Shown here piece after piece: positions 27,565 through 38,564 of a stretch of 64,000 bases of DNA. Below the pieces are notes generated by a model. That model was given only the letters and a program-made list of their open reading frames with translations, did not search any database and was not told the origin of the DNA. Both the position numbers and the translations under genes were made by a program. Location: the NCBI RefSeq assembly GCF_001655055.1, contig NZ_LXEW01000014.1:1-64000 (forward strand). The letters are read 5' to 3'. The stretch is from Providencia heimbachae ATCC 35613 (GTDB lineage Bacteria; Pseudomonadota; Gammaproteobacteria; Enterobacterales; Enterobacteriaceae). Position 1 is the first letter of the stretch; each line of letters opens with the position of its first letter.

Positions 27565-28434
27565 TTATCTTGATGAGTTAAAGGATCGCCAACGATAATA
27601 AAACAACGCCAACAAAATAAGAATACAACCCACTACTTGGATAAAAGGCATCCTTTCATGATACCAAATAGCGGCTACAAAGACTGTCATCACAGGCTCT
27701 AATATCATTATAATTGCCGCATTGGCTGCCGTTGTATTTTTCTGTCCGAGTAGTTGTAAAACAAAGCGTAAACTGGTGGCAATCACAACACTCGCAATAA
27801 ACCAAATAACCGTAGATAGCGCTAAACTTGAAGGCCATTGCTCCAAAAATAACGACAGCACCAAGCCGACAACGCCAGTACAGGCTAATTGTATTGTCGT
27901 TAAGGGCAAAATAGGGACACTGCGGGCATATAAGCTGGTATAACAAAAATAGATTGCTTGAACAATTGCGGCACCGAGGAACCATAATTGACTGGCTTTA
28001 AACTCTAATTGAGCTTTGAAAAGAGTTAAGCAAGCCAGCCCTAATATTGCTACGGGCAAAGCTTCCCAGAAATAGCGACTTGGCCTGTTTTTAAGGATCA
28101 CCCATGCAACAAGTGGCACAAATAGCATCGCGAGGCTCATAATAAAGGCCCCTTCCCCTAATGAATCCGTCGTTGCCACCGCATAGATCCACAAAACAAG
28201 GTTTAGCGCCATCCACCCGCCAGTCATGAGAATTTTAGGCAACTGCTTTAATTTTATTTTATTCGATTTACCACGACAAAAAGGGAGTAAAATAATTGCC
28301 GCTAATAAAAAACGGCTACCAAGAAAGCCGAATATCGGCATACCTTGCACTGCTTCGCGAGAAAAGACCCATCCCCATGCTGCAATCATGGTTGTCAGCA
28401 CTAAGAATAACTCTGCTTTTCGTTGTGAATGCAT
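27565..28434 (-). CDS. DMT-superfamily transporter (EamA domain)
   Basis: A 289-residue inner-membrane protein with ten predicted membrane segments arranged as two EamA repeats. Typical blocks are SREAVQG...FLGSRFLLAA in the first half and AAIIMILEPVMTVFVAAIWYHERM in the second. Family members export amino acids or other metabolites; no specific substrate can be inferred. AGAGGTAA precedes the ATG. No operon partner. Confidence 0.88.
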   Translation of the reverse strand: MHSQRKAELFLVLTTMIAAWGWVFSREAVQGMPIFGFLGSRFLLAAIILLPFCRGKSNKIKLKQLPKILMTGGWMALNLVLWIYAVATTDSLGEGAFIMSLAMLFVPLVAWVILKNRPSRYFWEALPVAILGLACLTLFKAQLEFKASQLWFLGAAIVQAIYFCYTSLYARSVPILPLTTIQLACTGVVGLVLSLFLEQWPSSLALSTVIWFIASVVIATSLRFVLQLLGQKNTTAANAAIIMILEPVMTVFVAAIWYHERMPFIQVVGCILILLALFYYRWRSFNSSR

Positions 28435-28809
28435 TTTTACCTCTAAACGTTTTCACTGCTTAATAGTTTTTATCATACTGCCTTTTTTTGACAAGCCAAT
28501 CATATTTTGGCTTTTCGGCAAGTTAATTAAAATAAAAACATCAATCAATAATATCCTTAATAAATAGGACCATTAATCAAAAAAACTTCCTCTTAAAGGC
28601 GATTTTTTAGCTTTTATCTTCCTTATTTATTGACCTTTTTTTTATCACCTCCTCCATTGTGCAAAAAATGAGGAAATTGACTTATAAACCCATCAATTTT
28701 TCTTATTTTTGATTCTGAGATAATCATGACATAACAGAAAAACACTTCAGTCAAACAGTCAGTCATCGGGGTTGTTTTTCATTTCAAACAATGGGGAAAT
28801 ATCAATATC
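28435..28809. other. AT-rich intergenic region
   Basis: 375 bases between the divergent DMT transporter and a small membrane-protein gene. Apart from AT-rich runs I see no hairpin, repeat or gene in it. Confidence 0.6.
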
Positions 28810-29007
28810 ATGGATAATAAATTACATACAGATATAGATATAATCAGAAAGGTTAAGCAATCAATAAAAGCTCGAAAATATGCTCATGCTGATGAAATAA
28901 GCCTGTTATGGCAATACGCTATGAAATCAACTGAAACCATAAGCTGGTCAAAAATAATGCTGATGTCTCTTGCTATCTGCATCATAATAACTTTATTTGC
29001 TTATTGA
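28810..29007 (+). CDS. Small hypothetical single-span membrane protein
   Basis: A 65-residue product with a polar, lysine-rich N-terminal half and one hydrophobic C-terminal segment (about residues 48-64, 'IMLMSLAICIIITLFAY'), suggesting a tail-anchored inner-membrane protein. GGGGAA lies upstream but rather far from the ATG, so the start is uncertain. A shared terminator follows. No family is recognised. Confidence 0.5.
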   Translation: MDNKLHTDIDIIRKVKQSIKARKYAHADEISLLWQYAMKSTETISWSKIMLMSLAICIIITLFAY

Positions 29008-29026
29008 TTAACTTACCTTTAAGTAT

Positions 29027-29064
29027 AAAAAAAGCTGGAACGATACTAAAGAGCCAGCTTTTTT
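29027..29064. terminator. Bidirectional terminator
   Basis: Stem AAAAAAGCTGG / CCAGCTTTTTT with a 15-base loop between the small membrane-protein gene and the convergent DASS transporter gene. Confidence 0.88.
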
Positions 29065-29090
29065 ATTGCTTTAATTTAATGGTTTATCTG

Positions 29091-30563
29091 TTACCAATAA
29101 CCTAAGAACTTCCACCAAACGCTACCGATAAAGAACCAAATGGTTAAGTTCACCACACTCATTACGAAACCCGTTTTCCACCACTCACCCAACGTTGCGT
29201 AACCTGAACCAAAAATAATCGGTGCGGTTCCTGTTCCGTAATGCGTCAAAGACATCATTAATGAAGATGAGAAAGCAAGGGTTAAACCTAACAACATCGG
29301 TGGTGCGCCAAGTGCTAACCCCGCAGCGAAGAATGCGGCAAACATTGCGGTAATGTGAGCCGTCGTACTCGCAAAGAAATAGTGAGAATAGACATAAATT
29401 AGCACCAGTATTAGCATGCCCCACACCCAACTAATCCCCATACTATCAATAGAGCTGCCTACGGTTAGTGACATCCACTTAATTAGACCTAATTTACCAA
29501 GGAAGCTTGCCATCATCACCAGAGCGGAGAACCAAACTACGGTATCCCAAGCACCTTTATTTTTAAGCACGTCATCCCAATTAATAACACCTGTTGCTAA
29601 TAAAACACTCAGCCCGATAAATGCAGCGGTGGTTGCATTAATGCTAAACGCAGGCCCAAATAACATTGCTGGAATACCTGCCCACATAATTAACAATAAA
29701 CCAAATACAGCAAGCGTGATTTTTTCAGGTAAAGAAACTGGACCTAATTGCTGTAAGCGTTCTTTTGCAAAATTAGGCGCATCTGGTGTGGATGTAATTT
29801 CAGGCTTATACATCAAATAAATGACCAGTGGCATACAAATTAATGACACGATCGCCGGAACAAATGCAGCAATTGCCCACATGCCCCATGTTAGTTCATT
29901 ATTTTGGCTAGTCTCACTAATAATTAAACTGACGATTAATGGGTTAGGCGCAGTCGCCGTAATAAACATCGCCGATGTAATAGGATTAATATTATAGTTT
30001 ACTAAAGAAAGATAACGCCCTATTTTTCCCGCCGTTCCATCTTCTGCTTTGGAACCAAAACTGTCTGAGATAGAACGCATGATTGGGTGAATAATTCCCC
30101 CACCTCGGGCGGTATTACTCGGCGTTACTGGCGCTAGTATTGTCTCAGCAATTGCTAAAGAGTAAGCAATCCCTAATGTTTTTTTACCAAATAATGAAAT
30201 GACGTAATATCCAATTCGAGCCCCTAACCCTGTTTTATTCAAACTCATGGAAACCATGATTGAAATACCAATTAGCCAAATTAAGTCATTCGAAAAACCA
30301 CTTAGCGCGTCTGCTATTGCTCCCTTTGTCGATTCAGGGTTAGTCACTCCAGTGACAGCAACAAGGGAGATTGCCACGATAGAAACACCACCAATAGGTA
30401 ATGCTTTACCAATTATTGCGGCGATTGTACCAACAAATAAAGCCAAAAGGTGCCAAGCATTAGGATTTACACCCTCTGGTACAGGAATAATGAACCAAAT
30501 AATTAAAGCGATGGCTACAGCGATTAGGGTCGGAATAGGTTTTAACGGCGTCAATTTATTCAT
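29091..30563 (-). CDS. DASS-family anion:sodium symporter (second copy)
   Basis: A 490-residue inner-membrane transporter of the CitT/TtdT/SLC13 family. It has the substrate motif APVTPSNTARGGG near residue 145 and SLMMSLTHYGTGTAPIIFGSGY near 440. It is diverged from the YbhI-like protein in this window, so its substrate (a di- or tricarboxylate) probably differs. I chose the ATG at 30563, with GGAT upstream; an ATG at 30575 is possible. It stands alone with no enzyme gene beside it. Confidence 0.87.
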   Translation of the reverse strand: MNKLTPLKPIPTLIAVAIALIIWFIIPVPEGVNPNAWHLLALFVGTIAAIIGKALPIGGVSIVAISLVAVTGVTNPESTKGAIADALSGFSNDLIWLIGISIMVSMSLNKTGLGARIGYYVISLFGKKTLGIAYSLAIAETILAPVTPSNTARGGGIIHPIMRSISDSFGSKAEDGTAGKIGRYLSLVNYNINPITSAMFITATAPNPLIVSLIISETSQNNELTWGMWAIAAFVPAIVSLICMPLVIYLMYKPEITSTPDAPNFAKERLQQLGPVSLPEKITLAVFGLLLIMWAGIPAMLFGPAFSINATTAAFIGLSVLLATGVINWDDVLKNKGAWDTVVWFSALVMMASFLGKLGLIKWMSLTVGSSIDSMGISWVWGMLILVLIYVYSHYFFASTTAHITAMFAAFFAAGLALGAPPMLLGLTLAFSSSLMMSLTHYGTGTAPIIFGSGYATLGEWWKTGFVMSVVNLTIWFFIGSVWWKFLGYW

Positions 30564-31274
30564 AAGGGTATCCATACAAGTTTTAAGATGGAATTACAGA
30601 GAAAACACAGTTATATATTCTGTTATTTATCTTCATGTTAACAAATCATCATCTATAAACCTTGATCGTTATCAGTGAGTTACTTTATTTTAGATAAAAA
30701 GTGGCTCATTTTGTAACGAAATGTAATTAACCTCTTATCATCAACGCTTTTAATTTGCATTGTCTATAAAAGTACCAATTTATTCTAATCAGAGAATAAG
30801 AATAAATATAGCAATTAGAATAATCATTTACCCACTTACTGGGTAAAAAATGAATAAGCAGTTAAAACATAAAATATTTCGTCACATGTCACTAATATAC
30901 AAAAAAAAACAATACAGTTATATCTTCATCCTCAAAACTGTAAGCTGAATCGAATTAACAATATTCAATATAAAAAAATCAATTAAATGACTTGAATATA
31001 TATTATTAACACCAAAACCCAATTCAGACTAAAAATCAACCTAACAGAATGAAAAGCAAGCAACCATTGAGCAAGAATTAGCCTGCAAACAACTTTTTTT
31101 TATATATCGGCGGTATAGTAATCATATTTGTTACTTAACATGATAATAGCGAAAAGTAATAATTAATCTTATATCAATCCCCCCACTTTATCTTTTATAC
31201 ATTTCAGTTTTATTTAATCTAAAATTAATAATGAACCTATTCTGAATAAAATTAAAATGATTGAGGAAATAACA
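30564..31274. other. Long AT-rich intergenic region
   Basis: About 710 bases between the divergent DASS transporter and cutA. Strongly AT-rich with no ERIC element, hairpin terminator or reading frame of note. It must hold both promoters, which I cannot place by eye. Confidence 0.6.
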
Positions 31275-31622
31275 ATGACCCACAATGACACATACAGTTC
31301 AATTTCTCAGCAGCCTTGTATTATTTTATGTACGACAAATAGCCAAGAAAGTGCAATTAAAATTTCGCAACATTTACTTAACAATAGACTAGCCGCTTGT
31401 GTTTCATTATTACCGGAAATAATATCGCTATATCTTTGGAAAGGAAATATTACACAAGATAAAGAAATCTTATTGCTGATCAAAACAACTCAAGAAAATC
31501 AATTGGCTCTATTTAAAGCAATTAAAGATATTCACCCTTATGAAACACCAGAACTGATTCGGCTTGATCCAAGCCAAGTGGAAGATAATTATTTGCAATG
31601 GCTGTTAAATTCTGTTCGATAA
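31275..31622 (+). CDS. cutA: CutA divalent-cation tolerance protein
   Basis: A 115-residue CutA1-family protein, normally a cytoplasmic trimer binding divalent metals. Family blocks are CIILCTTNSQESA near the start, LLNNRLAACVSLLP, SLYLWKGNI and HPYETPELIRLD near the end. I chose the ATG at 31275 (GAGGAA 8 bases before); an in-frame ATG at 31257 lacks a good site. It is not next to dsbD as in E. coli. Confidence 0.92.
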   Translation: MTHNDTYSSISQQPCIILCTTNSQESAIKISQHLLNNRLAACVSLLPEIISLYLWKGNITQDKEILLLIKTTQENQLALFKAIKDIHPYETPELIRLDPSQVEDNYLQWLLNSVR

Positions 31623-32004
31623 GTAAACAACAAACCATATCTGTATGAAATATAAATAAATATGAATCATCCACCTTACCCTCTTTACGAGTTTACAATT
31701 TTCACTCGCTGGTCGGCTATGGTTAACTATAATTTAATGATATATAAGTAGACTCGCTTTATATTTATTTTCCCTCCTCATCATTTCGGAGGGTTTTTTT
31801 TATCTAAAAAAATAAAAAGTGTTAAATGTCATAACTTTCGATAATGACCTAAATGAAAAGTCAAATAGGCAGTCTTTAGGTAAATTTAAAGAAATTAGCT
31901 CCAATTATTAATATTGTTAACTATAGACCTTGATAAATAACATTTATATATTATATTAAAAAGTATAATGATTTCATATAACATAAAAATGTAAGGGATG
32001 ATTC
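31623..32004. other. cutA-ahpD-like intergenic region
   Basis: 382 AT-rich bases holding the hairpin at 31772-31800 and, after it, the presumed promoter of the next gene. Nothing else is recognised. Confidence 0.6.
31772..31801 (+). terminator. Rho-independent terminator
   Basis: Stem CCCTCC / GGAGGG with a 10-base loop, followed by eight T residues. It lies 150 bases after cutA and probably ends that transcript. Confidence 0.85.
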
Positions 32005-32346
32005 ATGGCTAAGTTTAAAGATGTCACTCGTAATATTTCCGAAAATTTATCGCATTTAAGTAAAAATATTCCTGATGTAATGGGGCAGTTTTCAGGACTT
32101 GTTGCCGCGGGAACAAAAGATGGCGCACTCGATAAAAAAACCAAAGAACTGATTGCAATTGGGATCGCCGTTGCTAATCGCTGTGATGGCTGCATTGGCT
32201 TTCATACCAAAGCATTAGTCGATTTAGGCGTGACAGAACAAGAGTTATCTGAAGCCCTCGGCGTTGCCGTATTTATGGGCGGTGGACCATCCGCGATGTA
32301 TGCGGCTGAAACGATCAGCGCCTTCAAGGAATATTCAGAAAAGTAA
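32005..32346 (+). CDS. AhpD-like carboxymuconolactone decarboxylase-family protein
   Basis: A 113-residue small helical protein of the CMD/AhpD family. The redox pair Cys60-Cys63 in RCDGCIGFH, followed by His67, is intact, which suggests peroxidase or disulfide-reductase-like activity rather than true lactone decarboxylation. AAGGGA precedes the ATG. It is monocistronic with no ahpC nearby. Confidence 0.88.
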   Translation: MAKFKDVTRNISENLSHLSKNIPDVMGQFSGLVAAGTKDGALDKKTKELIAIGIAVANRCDGCIGFHTKALVDLGVTEQELSEALGVAVFMGGGPSAMYAAETISAFKEYSEK

Positions 32347-32418
32347 AAATATCAAATGGATAAAGGAAGCCAATGCTTCCTCTATCCATATTGACTAACT
32401 GCCTGTTTTAACCTTTTT

Positions 32419-34092
32419 TCAGGTAAGAGCGTCTTTAGCGATTTCGTTATTAGCAATATAGTAAGGGGCTTGGCTAGGTGCCAAAGGTGCGCGATGACGA
32501 ATTTTATCAGCGATCTTTTCCGCTATCATGATCGTAGTCGCATTCAAATTTCCGGTAATAATCAATGGCATGATTGATGCATCAATCACCCTTAGATTTT
32601 CAAGACCGTATACGCGTCCAGCACCATCAACCACCGCCATTTCATCACTGCCCATTTTACAAGTACCGCAAGGATGAAATGCTGTTTCAGCGCGATCACG
32701 CACAAATGCATCTAACTCTTCATCTGTGCTGACTTGTTTGCCGGGGCTGATTTCCTCACCTCGATAAGGGTCAAGAGCTGGCTGTGCCATGATTTCTCGC
32801 GTAATGCGAATAGCCGCACGAAACTCCTCCCAATCTTGCTCGCTCGACATATAGTTAAACAAGATACTTGGGTGTTGTCTTGGGTCTCGGGATGTAAGCC
32901 TTACACGCCCACGGCTTGGGGAGCGCATAGATCCTACGTGTGCTTGGAATCCATGCATATTCACGGCATTACTGCCATTGTAGTTAATCGCAACAGGTAA
33001 AAAATGAAATTGAATATTCGGCCAAGCAAATTTATCACTGGTTCGAATAAACCCACCCGCTTCGAATTGGTTACTCGCCCCGACGCCAGTGCCATTAAAT
33101 AACCATTGAGCACCAATCATTGGCTGGTTATACCATTTCAATGCCGGATATAAGGAAACGGGTTGCTTACATTCATATTGTAAATACATTTCAAGGTGAT
33201 CTTGCAGGTTTTGCCCTACACCCGCTAAAACATGAACTGGCGGAATATTAAATTCATTTAGAACATCCTCGGGACCGACGCCTGAGCGCTGCAAAATTTG
33301 AGGTGATGCAATGGCTCCTGCACACAATAGAACCTCTTTACGGGCATTAACCTCAGTCGGGGTTGTACTTTCCCCCTGATAATATTTTACACCTACCGCT
33401 TTTTTACCTTTAAACAGTATAATATCAGTAGTTGCATGGGTCACAATCGTCAAGTTTTTCCGCATTTTTGCTTGGTCAAGATAACCCCTAGCGGTACTCG
33501 CACGGCGGCCTTTCGCTGTAACGGTTCTATCCATAGGGCCAAAGCCTTCCTGTTGATAGCCATTAAGATCATCAGTTTGTGGATATCCGGCTTGCACACC
33601 AGCGGCAATCATCGCGTGAAATAAGATATTATTTCCCTGCTTTGGTGTTGTGACACTGACAGGCCCACTATCACCATGATAGTCATTAGCGCCAATATCG
33701 CGGGTTTCCGCCTTACGAAAATAAGGCAAACAATCTTGATAGCGCCAATCTTCAAGGCCGGGTGCCTTAGCCCAGCCATCAAAGTCCATCGCATTTCCAC
33801 GAATGTAACACATGCCATTAATCAACGAAGAGCCACCAAGCCCTTTACCTCGGCCACATTCCATACGCCGATTGTTCATGTATGGCTCGGGGTCTGTTTC
33901 ATAAGCCCAATTATAACGACGGCCTTGTAGTGGATAAGCTAATGCCGCTGGCATTTGTGTGCGAAAGTCGAGCCTATAATCAGGCCCTCCTGCTTCTAGG
34001 AGCAGCACAGTAACATCTGAATCTTCTGTCAAGCGGGTCGCAAGAACGTTACCGGCTGAACCAGCACCGATAATAATGTAGTCATAGACCAT
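32419..34092 (-). CDS. betA: Choline dehydrogenase
   Basis: A 557-residue FAD-dependent GMC oxidoreductase that oxidises choline to betaine aldehyde. It has the FAD-binding [17 protein letters not shown] at the N-terminus, [17 protein letters not shown] near residue 90, and the C-terminal catalytic block [10 protein letters not shown] near 470. I chose the ATG at 34092, with GAGGAG 6 bases upstream. Last gene of betIBA; 39 bases separate it from betB. Confidence 0.95.
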   Translation of the reverse strand: MVYDYIIIGAGSAGNVLATRLTEDSDVTVLLLEAGGPDYRLDFRTQMPAALAYPLQGRRYNWAYETDPEPYMNNRRMECGRGKGLGGSSLINGMCYIRGNAMDFDGWAKAPGLEDWRYQDCLPYFRKAETRDIGANDYHGDSGPVSVTTPKQGNNILFHAMIAAGVQAGYPQTDDLNGYQQEGFGPMDRTVTAKGRRASTARGYLDQAKMRKNLTIVTHATTDIILFKGKKAVGVKYYQGESTTPTEVNARKEVLLCAGAIASPQILQRSGVGPEDVLNEFNIPPVHVLAGVGQNLQDHLEMYLQYECKQPVSLYPALKWYNQPMIGAQWLFNGTGVGASNQFEAGGFIRTSDKFAWPNIQFHFLPVAINYNGSNAVNMHGFQAHVGSMRSPSRGRVRLTSRDPRQHPSILFNYMSSEQDWEEFRAAIRITREIMAQPALDPYRGEEISPGKQVSTDEELDAFVRDRAETAFHPCGTCKMGSDEMAVVDGAGRVYGLENLRVIDASIMPLIITGNLNATTIMIAEKIADKIRHRAPLAPSQAPYYIANNEIAKDALT

Positions 34093-34131
34093 TGTTATCT
34101 CCTCTGTTTCAGTCAAATTAAAAAATAAACA

Positions 34132-35613
34132 TCAAAAAACGGATGCAAACTCACCCAACTCTACTTGTATCGATTTGATTTGTGTATAATTTTGCAGAGT
34201 CACCAAGCCATTTTCACGGCCAACCCCTGAATGTTTATATCCACCAACGGGCATTTCAGCAGGCGATTCCCCCCAAGTATTAATCCAACAAATACCGGCT
34301 TGAAGCTGATGAATAACACGATGAGCACGGGTAAGATCATTAGTGACTAAGCCTGCGGCTAAGCCATAAACGCTATTATTTGCACGCTCAATCACTTCTT
34401 CTTCGGTGTGATAAGATAAAATACTCATCACTGGACCAAAAATTTCTTCTTGCGCAATTTGCATGTTGTCAGTGCAGTCAGTGAAAACAGTGGGCGCAAC
34501 ATAAGCCCCATTGGCAAAGTCACCTGTAACCAAACGCTCCCCACCACATAACAACCGAGCACCTTGCTGTTTACCAAGGTTGATATAGCGCAAAACATTT
34601 TCCATATGCGCAAAGCTAACTAATGGACCAAAATTGGTCGCTTCATCCAGTGGTGAACCGATTTTTATACGTGCTACTCGTTCTGTAATTTTGGCTTCAA
34701 ATTGTGCTTTTAGCGCCTCTGGAACAAAAACACGCGTCCCATTGGTACACACTTGCCCTGAGCTATAAAAATTTGCCATCATGGCAATATCGGCGGCTTT
34801 ATCTAAATCCGCATCATCAAAGATAATCAATGGAGATTTGCCGCCCAGTTCCATGGTGACCTCTTTAAGGCTTGAGGATGAGGCATTTGCCATCACTTTC
34901 TTACCGGTCGTTATCCCTCCAGTAAATGAAATCTTGGCAATACCCGGATGTTCTGTTAGCCATTGACCAACCTCACTACCGCTACCGGTTACAACATTAA
35001 ATACACCTGCGGGTAAACCGGCTTCAGTATAAATTTCTGCTAGTTTTAACGCTGTCAATGAAGTGACTTCACTCGGCTTAAAGATCATTGCGTTTCCTGC
35101 GGCAAGCGCAGGCGCAGATTTCCACAACGCGATTTGAATGGGATAGTTCCAAGCACCAATACCCGCCACCACACCAAGGGGTTCGCGTCGTGTATAGGCA
35201 AATGCACTGTCACGTAATGGAATTTGTTGCCCTTCAAGGGCGGGGATTAAACCTGCATAGTATTCAAGTACATCCGCCCCCGTCACAATATCGACAAAAC
35301 GCGTTTCTGAAAGCGGTTTTCCCGTATCCAAGGTTTCGAGATGTGCCAGTTCATCATTACGTTCGCGCAAGATATCAACCGCACGACGCAAAATACGCGA
35401 ACGCGCCATTGCAGTCATCGCCGCCCAAATTTTTTGCCCTTGCTTCGCACTTTCTACTGCCCAATCAATATCTTCATAGCTTGCCGACTGTAAATTCGCT
35501 ATCACGTTACCATTGGCTGGATTTATTGCTTCGAACTGCCCACACTCGGGTTGTGAACTGTCCACATAACCACCATGAATGTATAGCTTATGTATAATAG
35601 GTAAGCTTTGCAT
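34132..35613 (-). CDS. betB: Betaine aldehyde dehydrogenase
   Basis: A 493-residue NAD(P)-dependent aldehyde dehydrogenase that makes glycine betaine, a cytoplasmic osmoprotectant. The family glutamate lies in [17 protein letters not shown] near residue 255 and the catalytic cysteine in [16 protein letters not shown] near 290. The C-terminal block is [22 protein letters not shown] precedes the ATG. It sits in the middle of betIBA, as in E. coli. Confidence 0.95.
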   Translation of the reverse strand: MQSLPIIHKLYIHGGYVDSSQPECGQFEAINPANGNVIANLQSASYEDIDWAVESAKQGQKIWAAMTAMARSRILRRAVDILRERNDELAHLETLDTGKPLSETRFVDIVTGADVLEYYAGLIPALEGQQIPLRDSAFAYTRREPLGVVAGIGAWNYPIQIALWKSAPALAAGNAMIFKPSEVTSLTALKLAEIYTEAGLPAGVFNVVTGSGSEVGQWLTEHPGIAKISFTGGITTGKKVMANASSSSLKEVTMELGGKSPLIIFDDADLDKAADIAMMANFYSSGQVCTNGTRVFVPEALKAQFEAKITERVARIKIGSPLDEATNFGPLVSFAHMENVLRYINLGKQQGARLLCGGERLVTGDFANGAYVAPTVFTDCTDNMQIAQEEIFGPVMSILSYHTEEEVIERANNSVYGLAAGLVTNDLTRAHRVIHQLQAGICWINTWGESPAEMPVGGYKHSGVGRENGLVTLQNYTQIKSIQVELGEFASVF

Positions 35614-35639
35614 CGTATCTCCCTCAAATTCTTGTGTGC

Positions 35640-36242
35640 TTAAGTCTGTTTTTTACCTGCACGATTAAGTTGCATATCGATATACTCGTTAGTGATACTT
35701 AACGCATCAACAACGGGAAAAGCTTCATTACTCAATGCGCTACGTAACCATAACCCATCAATCAATGCCGCTAACCCTTTGGCTGCGCGACGCGCTTGTT
35801 GTTTATTCAGTATGCGACCAAACTCATAACTCAGATTAGAGTAAAGCCGTCGGTCATTGACCTGCTGTAAACGATTTAAATTTGGTTGATGCATGCTACT
35901 TGCCCAAAAAGCCAGCCATGTTTTCATCGCCGCTTCACTGATCTGCGATGAATCGAAGTTCCCCTCAACTATCGCTTGAATGCGCAATTTAGGTTCAGCG
36001 CCCGTTAACATTCGTAAACGGATAGCCACTGCAAAACCTAATTGATATTGGATATGGCGCATGGTTGCTTCCAATAACCCATTTTTATCACGGAAATAAT
36101 GGCTAATTATTCCGGTTGAAACCCCTGCTTTTCGAGCGATAAGCACGAAGCTCGCATCTTGCATTCCCACTTCATTAATTACCGCTAAAGTGGCCTGAAT
36201 TAACTGCTGTTTACGTATCGACTGCATTCCTATTTTCGGCAT
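35640..36242 (-). CDS. betI: BetI, TetR-family repressor of betaine synthesis
   Basis: A 200-residue repressor that releases DNA in the presence of choline. The N-terminal TetR helix-turn-helix is at about residues 8-55 ([20 protein letters not shown]), followed by a helical ligand domain. AGGTC precedes the ATG. First gene of betIBA and divergent from betT, with an operator-like palindrome between them. Confidence 0.94.
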   Translation of the reverse strand: MPKIGMQSIRKQQLIQATLAVINEVGMQDASFVLIARKAGVSTGIISHYFRDKNGLLEATMRHIQYQLGFAVAIRLRMLTGAEPKLRIQAIVEGNFDSSQISEAAMKTWLAFWASSMHQPNLNRLQQVNDRRLYSNLSYEFGRILNKQQARRAAKGLAALIDGLWLRSALSNEAFPVVDALSITNEYIDMQLNRAGKKQT

Positions 36243-36289
36243 TATCTAAGACCTAAAAAATACATTGACCCTAATCATTAGACGATTTT

Positions 36290-36309
36290 TTGATTGAACA
36301 TTCAATCAA
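36290..36309. promoter_or_regulatory. Probable BetI operator
   Basis: A perfect inverted repeat with 9-base arms, TTGATTGAA and TTCAATCAA, around CA. It lies in the betI-betT intergenic region, 48 bases before betI. Arm sequence and position fit the BetI operator described in E. coli. Confidence 0.75.
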
Positions 36310-36448
36310 TATTAACTATATTTTATTACAATTAATTTACAAATAACCAAGGAAGATAATTGTGAAATTTTGAATCTTTACTAAATATCAAATAGTTAGT
36401 AAAGGATACAACTTTTAACTCCCTAAATATAAAATTACGGATCTGACG

Positions 36449-38491
36449 ATGAAAAATCAAAACAGTCCAAAAAATCAGCAGAAGGATAAACTTAATTCTG
36501 TGGTTTTTTTCACCTCTGCCGGCCTTATTCTGGCATTCTCTTTTTTTACAATCTTAATGACCGAAACAGCAAATCAATGGATTGTTGCCGCCCTTGGTTG
36601 GGTATCAAAAACATTTGGCTGGTACTATTTATTAGCCGCAACTTTGTACATCGTTTTTGTCATTTTCATAGCAACTTCCCGCTTCGGTAATATCAAACTG
36701 GGTCCCGAACAATCCAAACCCGAATTTAGTATGTTGAGCTGGTCAGCGATGCTATTTGCCGCAGGAATTGGTATCGACCTGATGTTTTTCTCTGTTGCAG
36801 AACCGGTAACACAATATATGTTACCGCCAACAGGTGAAGGAGAAACACTAGAAGCAGCTCGTCAGGCGATGGTGTGGACACTGTTCCACTATGGCCTGAC
36901 GGGCTGGTCTATGTATGCATTGATGGGGATTGCGCTGGGTTATTTTAGTTATCGCTATAATCTTCCATTAACAATCCGCTCGGCTTTATATCCCATTTTC
37001 GGCCAACGTATTTATGGCCCTATCGGTCATGCCGTCGATATCGCTGCCGTATTAGGCACCATTTTTGGTATTGCCACGACATTAGGGATTGGTGTTGTTC
37101 AATTAAATTACGGCTTAAAAGTATTATTCGATTTGCCACAAGGGCTAACGGTACAAGGCGGATTAATTTTTCTTTCGGTGGTCATGGCTGTAATTTCAGC
37201 CACATCGGGGGTTAATAAAGGGATCCGCATTTTATCTGAACTCAATGTATTACTCGCATTTGGCTTAATTTTATTTATCTTATTTGTCGGGGATACCGAG
37301 TTTTTACTCAACGCTTTGGTACTCAATGTCGGCGACTACGTTAACCGCTTTATGGGCATGACACTTAATAGCTTTGCCTTCGATAGACCTACCGATTGGA
37401 TGAACAGTTGGACGCTATTTTTCTGGGCTTGGTGGGTCGCATGGTCACCATTCGTCGGCCTATTCCTTGCTAGAATATCTCGTGGCCGCACCATTCGCCA
37501 ATTCGTTATCGGTACCTTAATTATTCCTTTTGTTTTCACTTTATTATGGCTCTCTATTTTTGGTAATAGCGCGTTATATGAGATCATTCATGGTAATAGT
37601 GAATTAGCGAAAACCGTGCTTGAAGCCCCTGAAAAAGGCTTTTATTCATTACTTGCGCTCTATCCCGGTTTTGGTTTCACCGCCTCGATAGCCACTATTA
37701 CTGGGCTTCTGTTTTATGTCACTTCCGCGGATTCCGGTTCTCTCGTCCTCGGAAATTTCACCTCTCAACTCAGTGATATCAATAGCGATGCACCAAATTG
37801 GTTACGTATTTTTTGGTCTGTTGCCATTGGTTTGCTCACTTTAGGCATGTTGATGACCGATGGGGTTGCTGCGCTGCAAAATACCACGGTGATCATGGGG
37901 TTACCTTTTAGCTTTGTGATTTTCTTTATTATGGCAGGCTTATATAAATCGCTGAAAGTAGAGGATTTTAGACGCGTTAGCTCGCTCAATATCACTGCAC
38001 CTGCGCCACTGTATGGCAACGGTACATTAAATTGGAAGCAACGATTAGGCCGCGTAATGAACTTTCCCGGCACAACTTACACGCAGCGAATGCTCGATTT
38101 AGTGTGTATCCCTGCCATGAAAGAGGTGGCTAATGAGTTGAGTCTCAGAGGTGCAAACGTTGAGTTCAATAGGTTACCTGCCATTGCTGATGAGCGATTA
38201 GACCACTTAGAACTCACAGTTGATCTCGCTGAGGAACAAAATTTTATCTATCAAATTTGGCCTCAACGTTACTCTGTTCCGGGTTTTACCTACCGTGCTC
38301 GTTCTGGAAAATCCCACTACTTCCGTTTAGAAACTTTCTTATGGGAAGGAACGCAAGGGAATGACTTAATGGATTACACTAAAGAGCAGGTAATCAGTGA
38401 TATTCTTGACCAATATGAAAAGCACATGAATTTCATTCATTTAAGCCGAGAAGCACCGGGTTCTACACTCACCTTCCCTGAGTCTGTTTAG
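36449..38491 (+). CDS. betT: High-affinity choline transporter (BCCT family)
   Basis: A 680-residue proton-driven choline importer with twelve membrane segments (to about residue 500) and a long cytoplasmic C-terminal domain, as in E. coli BetT. The BCCT signature WAWWVAWSPFVGLFLARISRGRT lies near residue 325. GGAT precedes the ATG. Divergent from betIBA, it supplies choline for betaine synthesis; the C-terminal tail is the osmosensing part in this family. Confidence 0.95.
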   Translation: MKNQNSPKNQQKDKLNSVVFFTSAGLILAFSFFTILMTETANQWIVAALGWVSKTFGWYYLLAATLYIVFVIFIATSRFGNIKLGPEQSKPEFSMLSWSAMLFAAGIGIDLMFFSVAEPVTQYMLPPTGEGETLEAARQAMVWTLFHYGLTGWSMYALMGIALGYFSYRYNLPLTIRSALYPIFGQRIYGPIGHAVDIAAVLGTIFGIATTLGIGVVQLNYGLKVLFDLPQGLTVQGGLIFLSVVMAVISATSGVNKGIRILSELNVLLAFGLILFILFVGDTEFLLNALVLNVGDYVNRFMGMTLNSFAFDRPTDWMNSWTLFFWAWWVAWSPFVGLFLARISRGRTIRQFVIGTLIIPFVFTLLWLSIFGNSALYEIIHGNSELAKTVLEAPEKGFYSLLALYPGFGFTASIATITGLLFYVTSADSGSLVLGNFTSQLSDINSDAPNWLRIFWSVAIGLLTLGMLMTDGVAALQNTTVIMGLPFSFVIFFIMAGLYKSLKVEDFRRVSSLNITAPAPLYGNGTLNWKQRLGRVMNFPGTTYTQRMLDLVCIPAMKEVANELSLRGANVEFNRLPAIADERLDHLELTVDLAEEQNFIYQIWPQRYSVPGFTYRARSGKSHYFRLETFLWEGTQGNDLMDYTKEQVISDILDQYEKHMNFIHLSREAPGSTLTFPESV

Positions 38492-38514
38492 TTAATAGCC
38501 ACCTATTAGTCGCT

Positions 38515-38542
38515 AAAAAGGCGCTCAATTGAGCGCCTTTTA
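38515..38542. terminator. Bidirectional terminator after betT
   Basis: A perfect 26-base palindrome (AAAAGGCGCTC / GAGCGCCTTTT around AATT) 24 bases after the betT stop, serving betT and the convergent small gene. Confidence 0.88.
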
Positions 38543-38564
38543 GATCGTTTAATCCGATATAGCT

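Noticed and set aside
29416-29820. Plus-strand 134-codon open frame
   Set aside because: Antisense to the second DASS transporter; no domain recognised.
35088-35597. Plus-strand 169-codon open frame
   Set aside because: Antisense to betB, which has full catalytic motifs; composition is that of a shadow frame.
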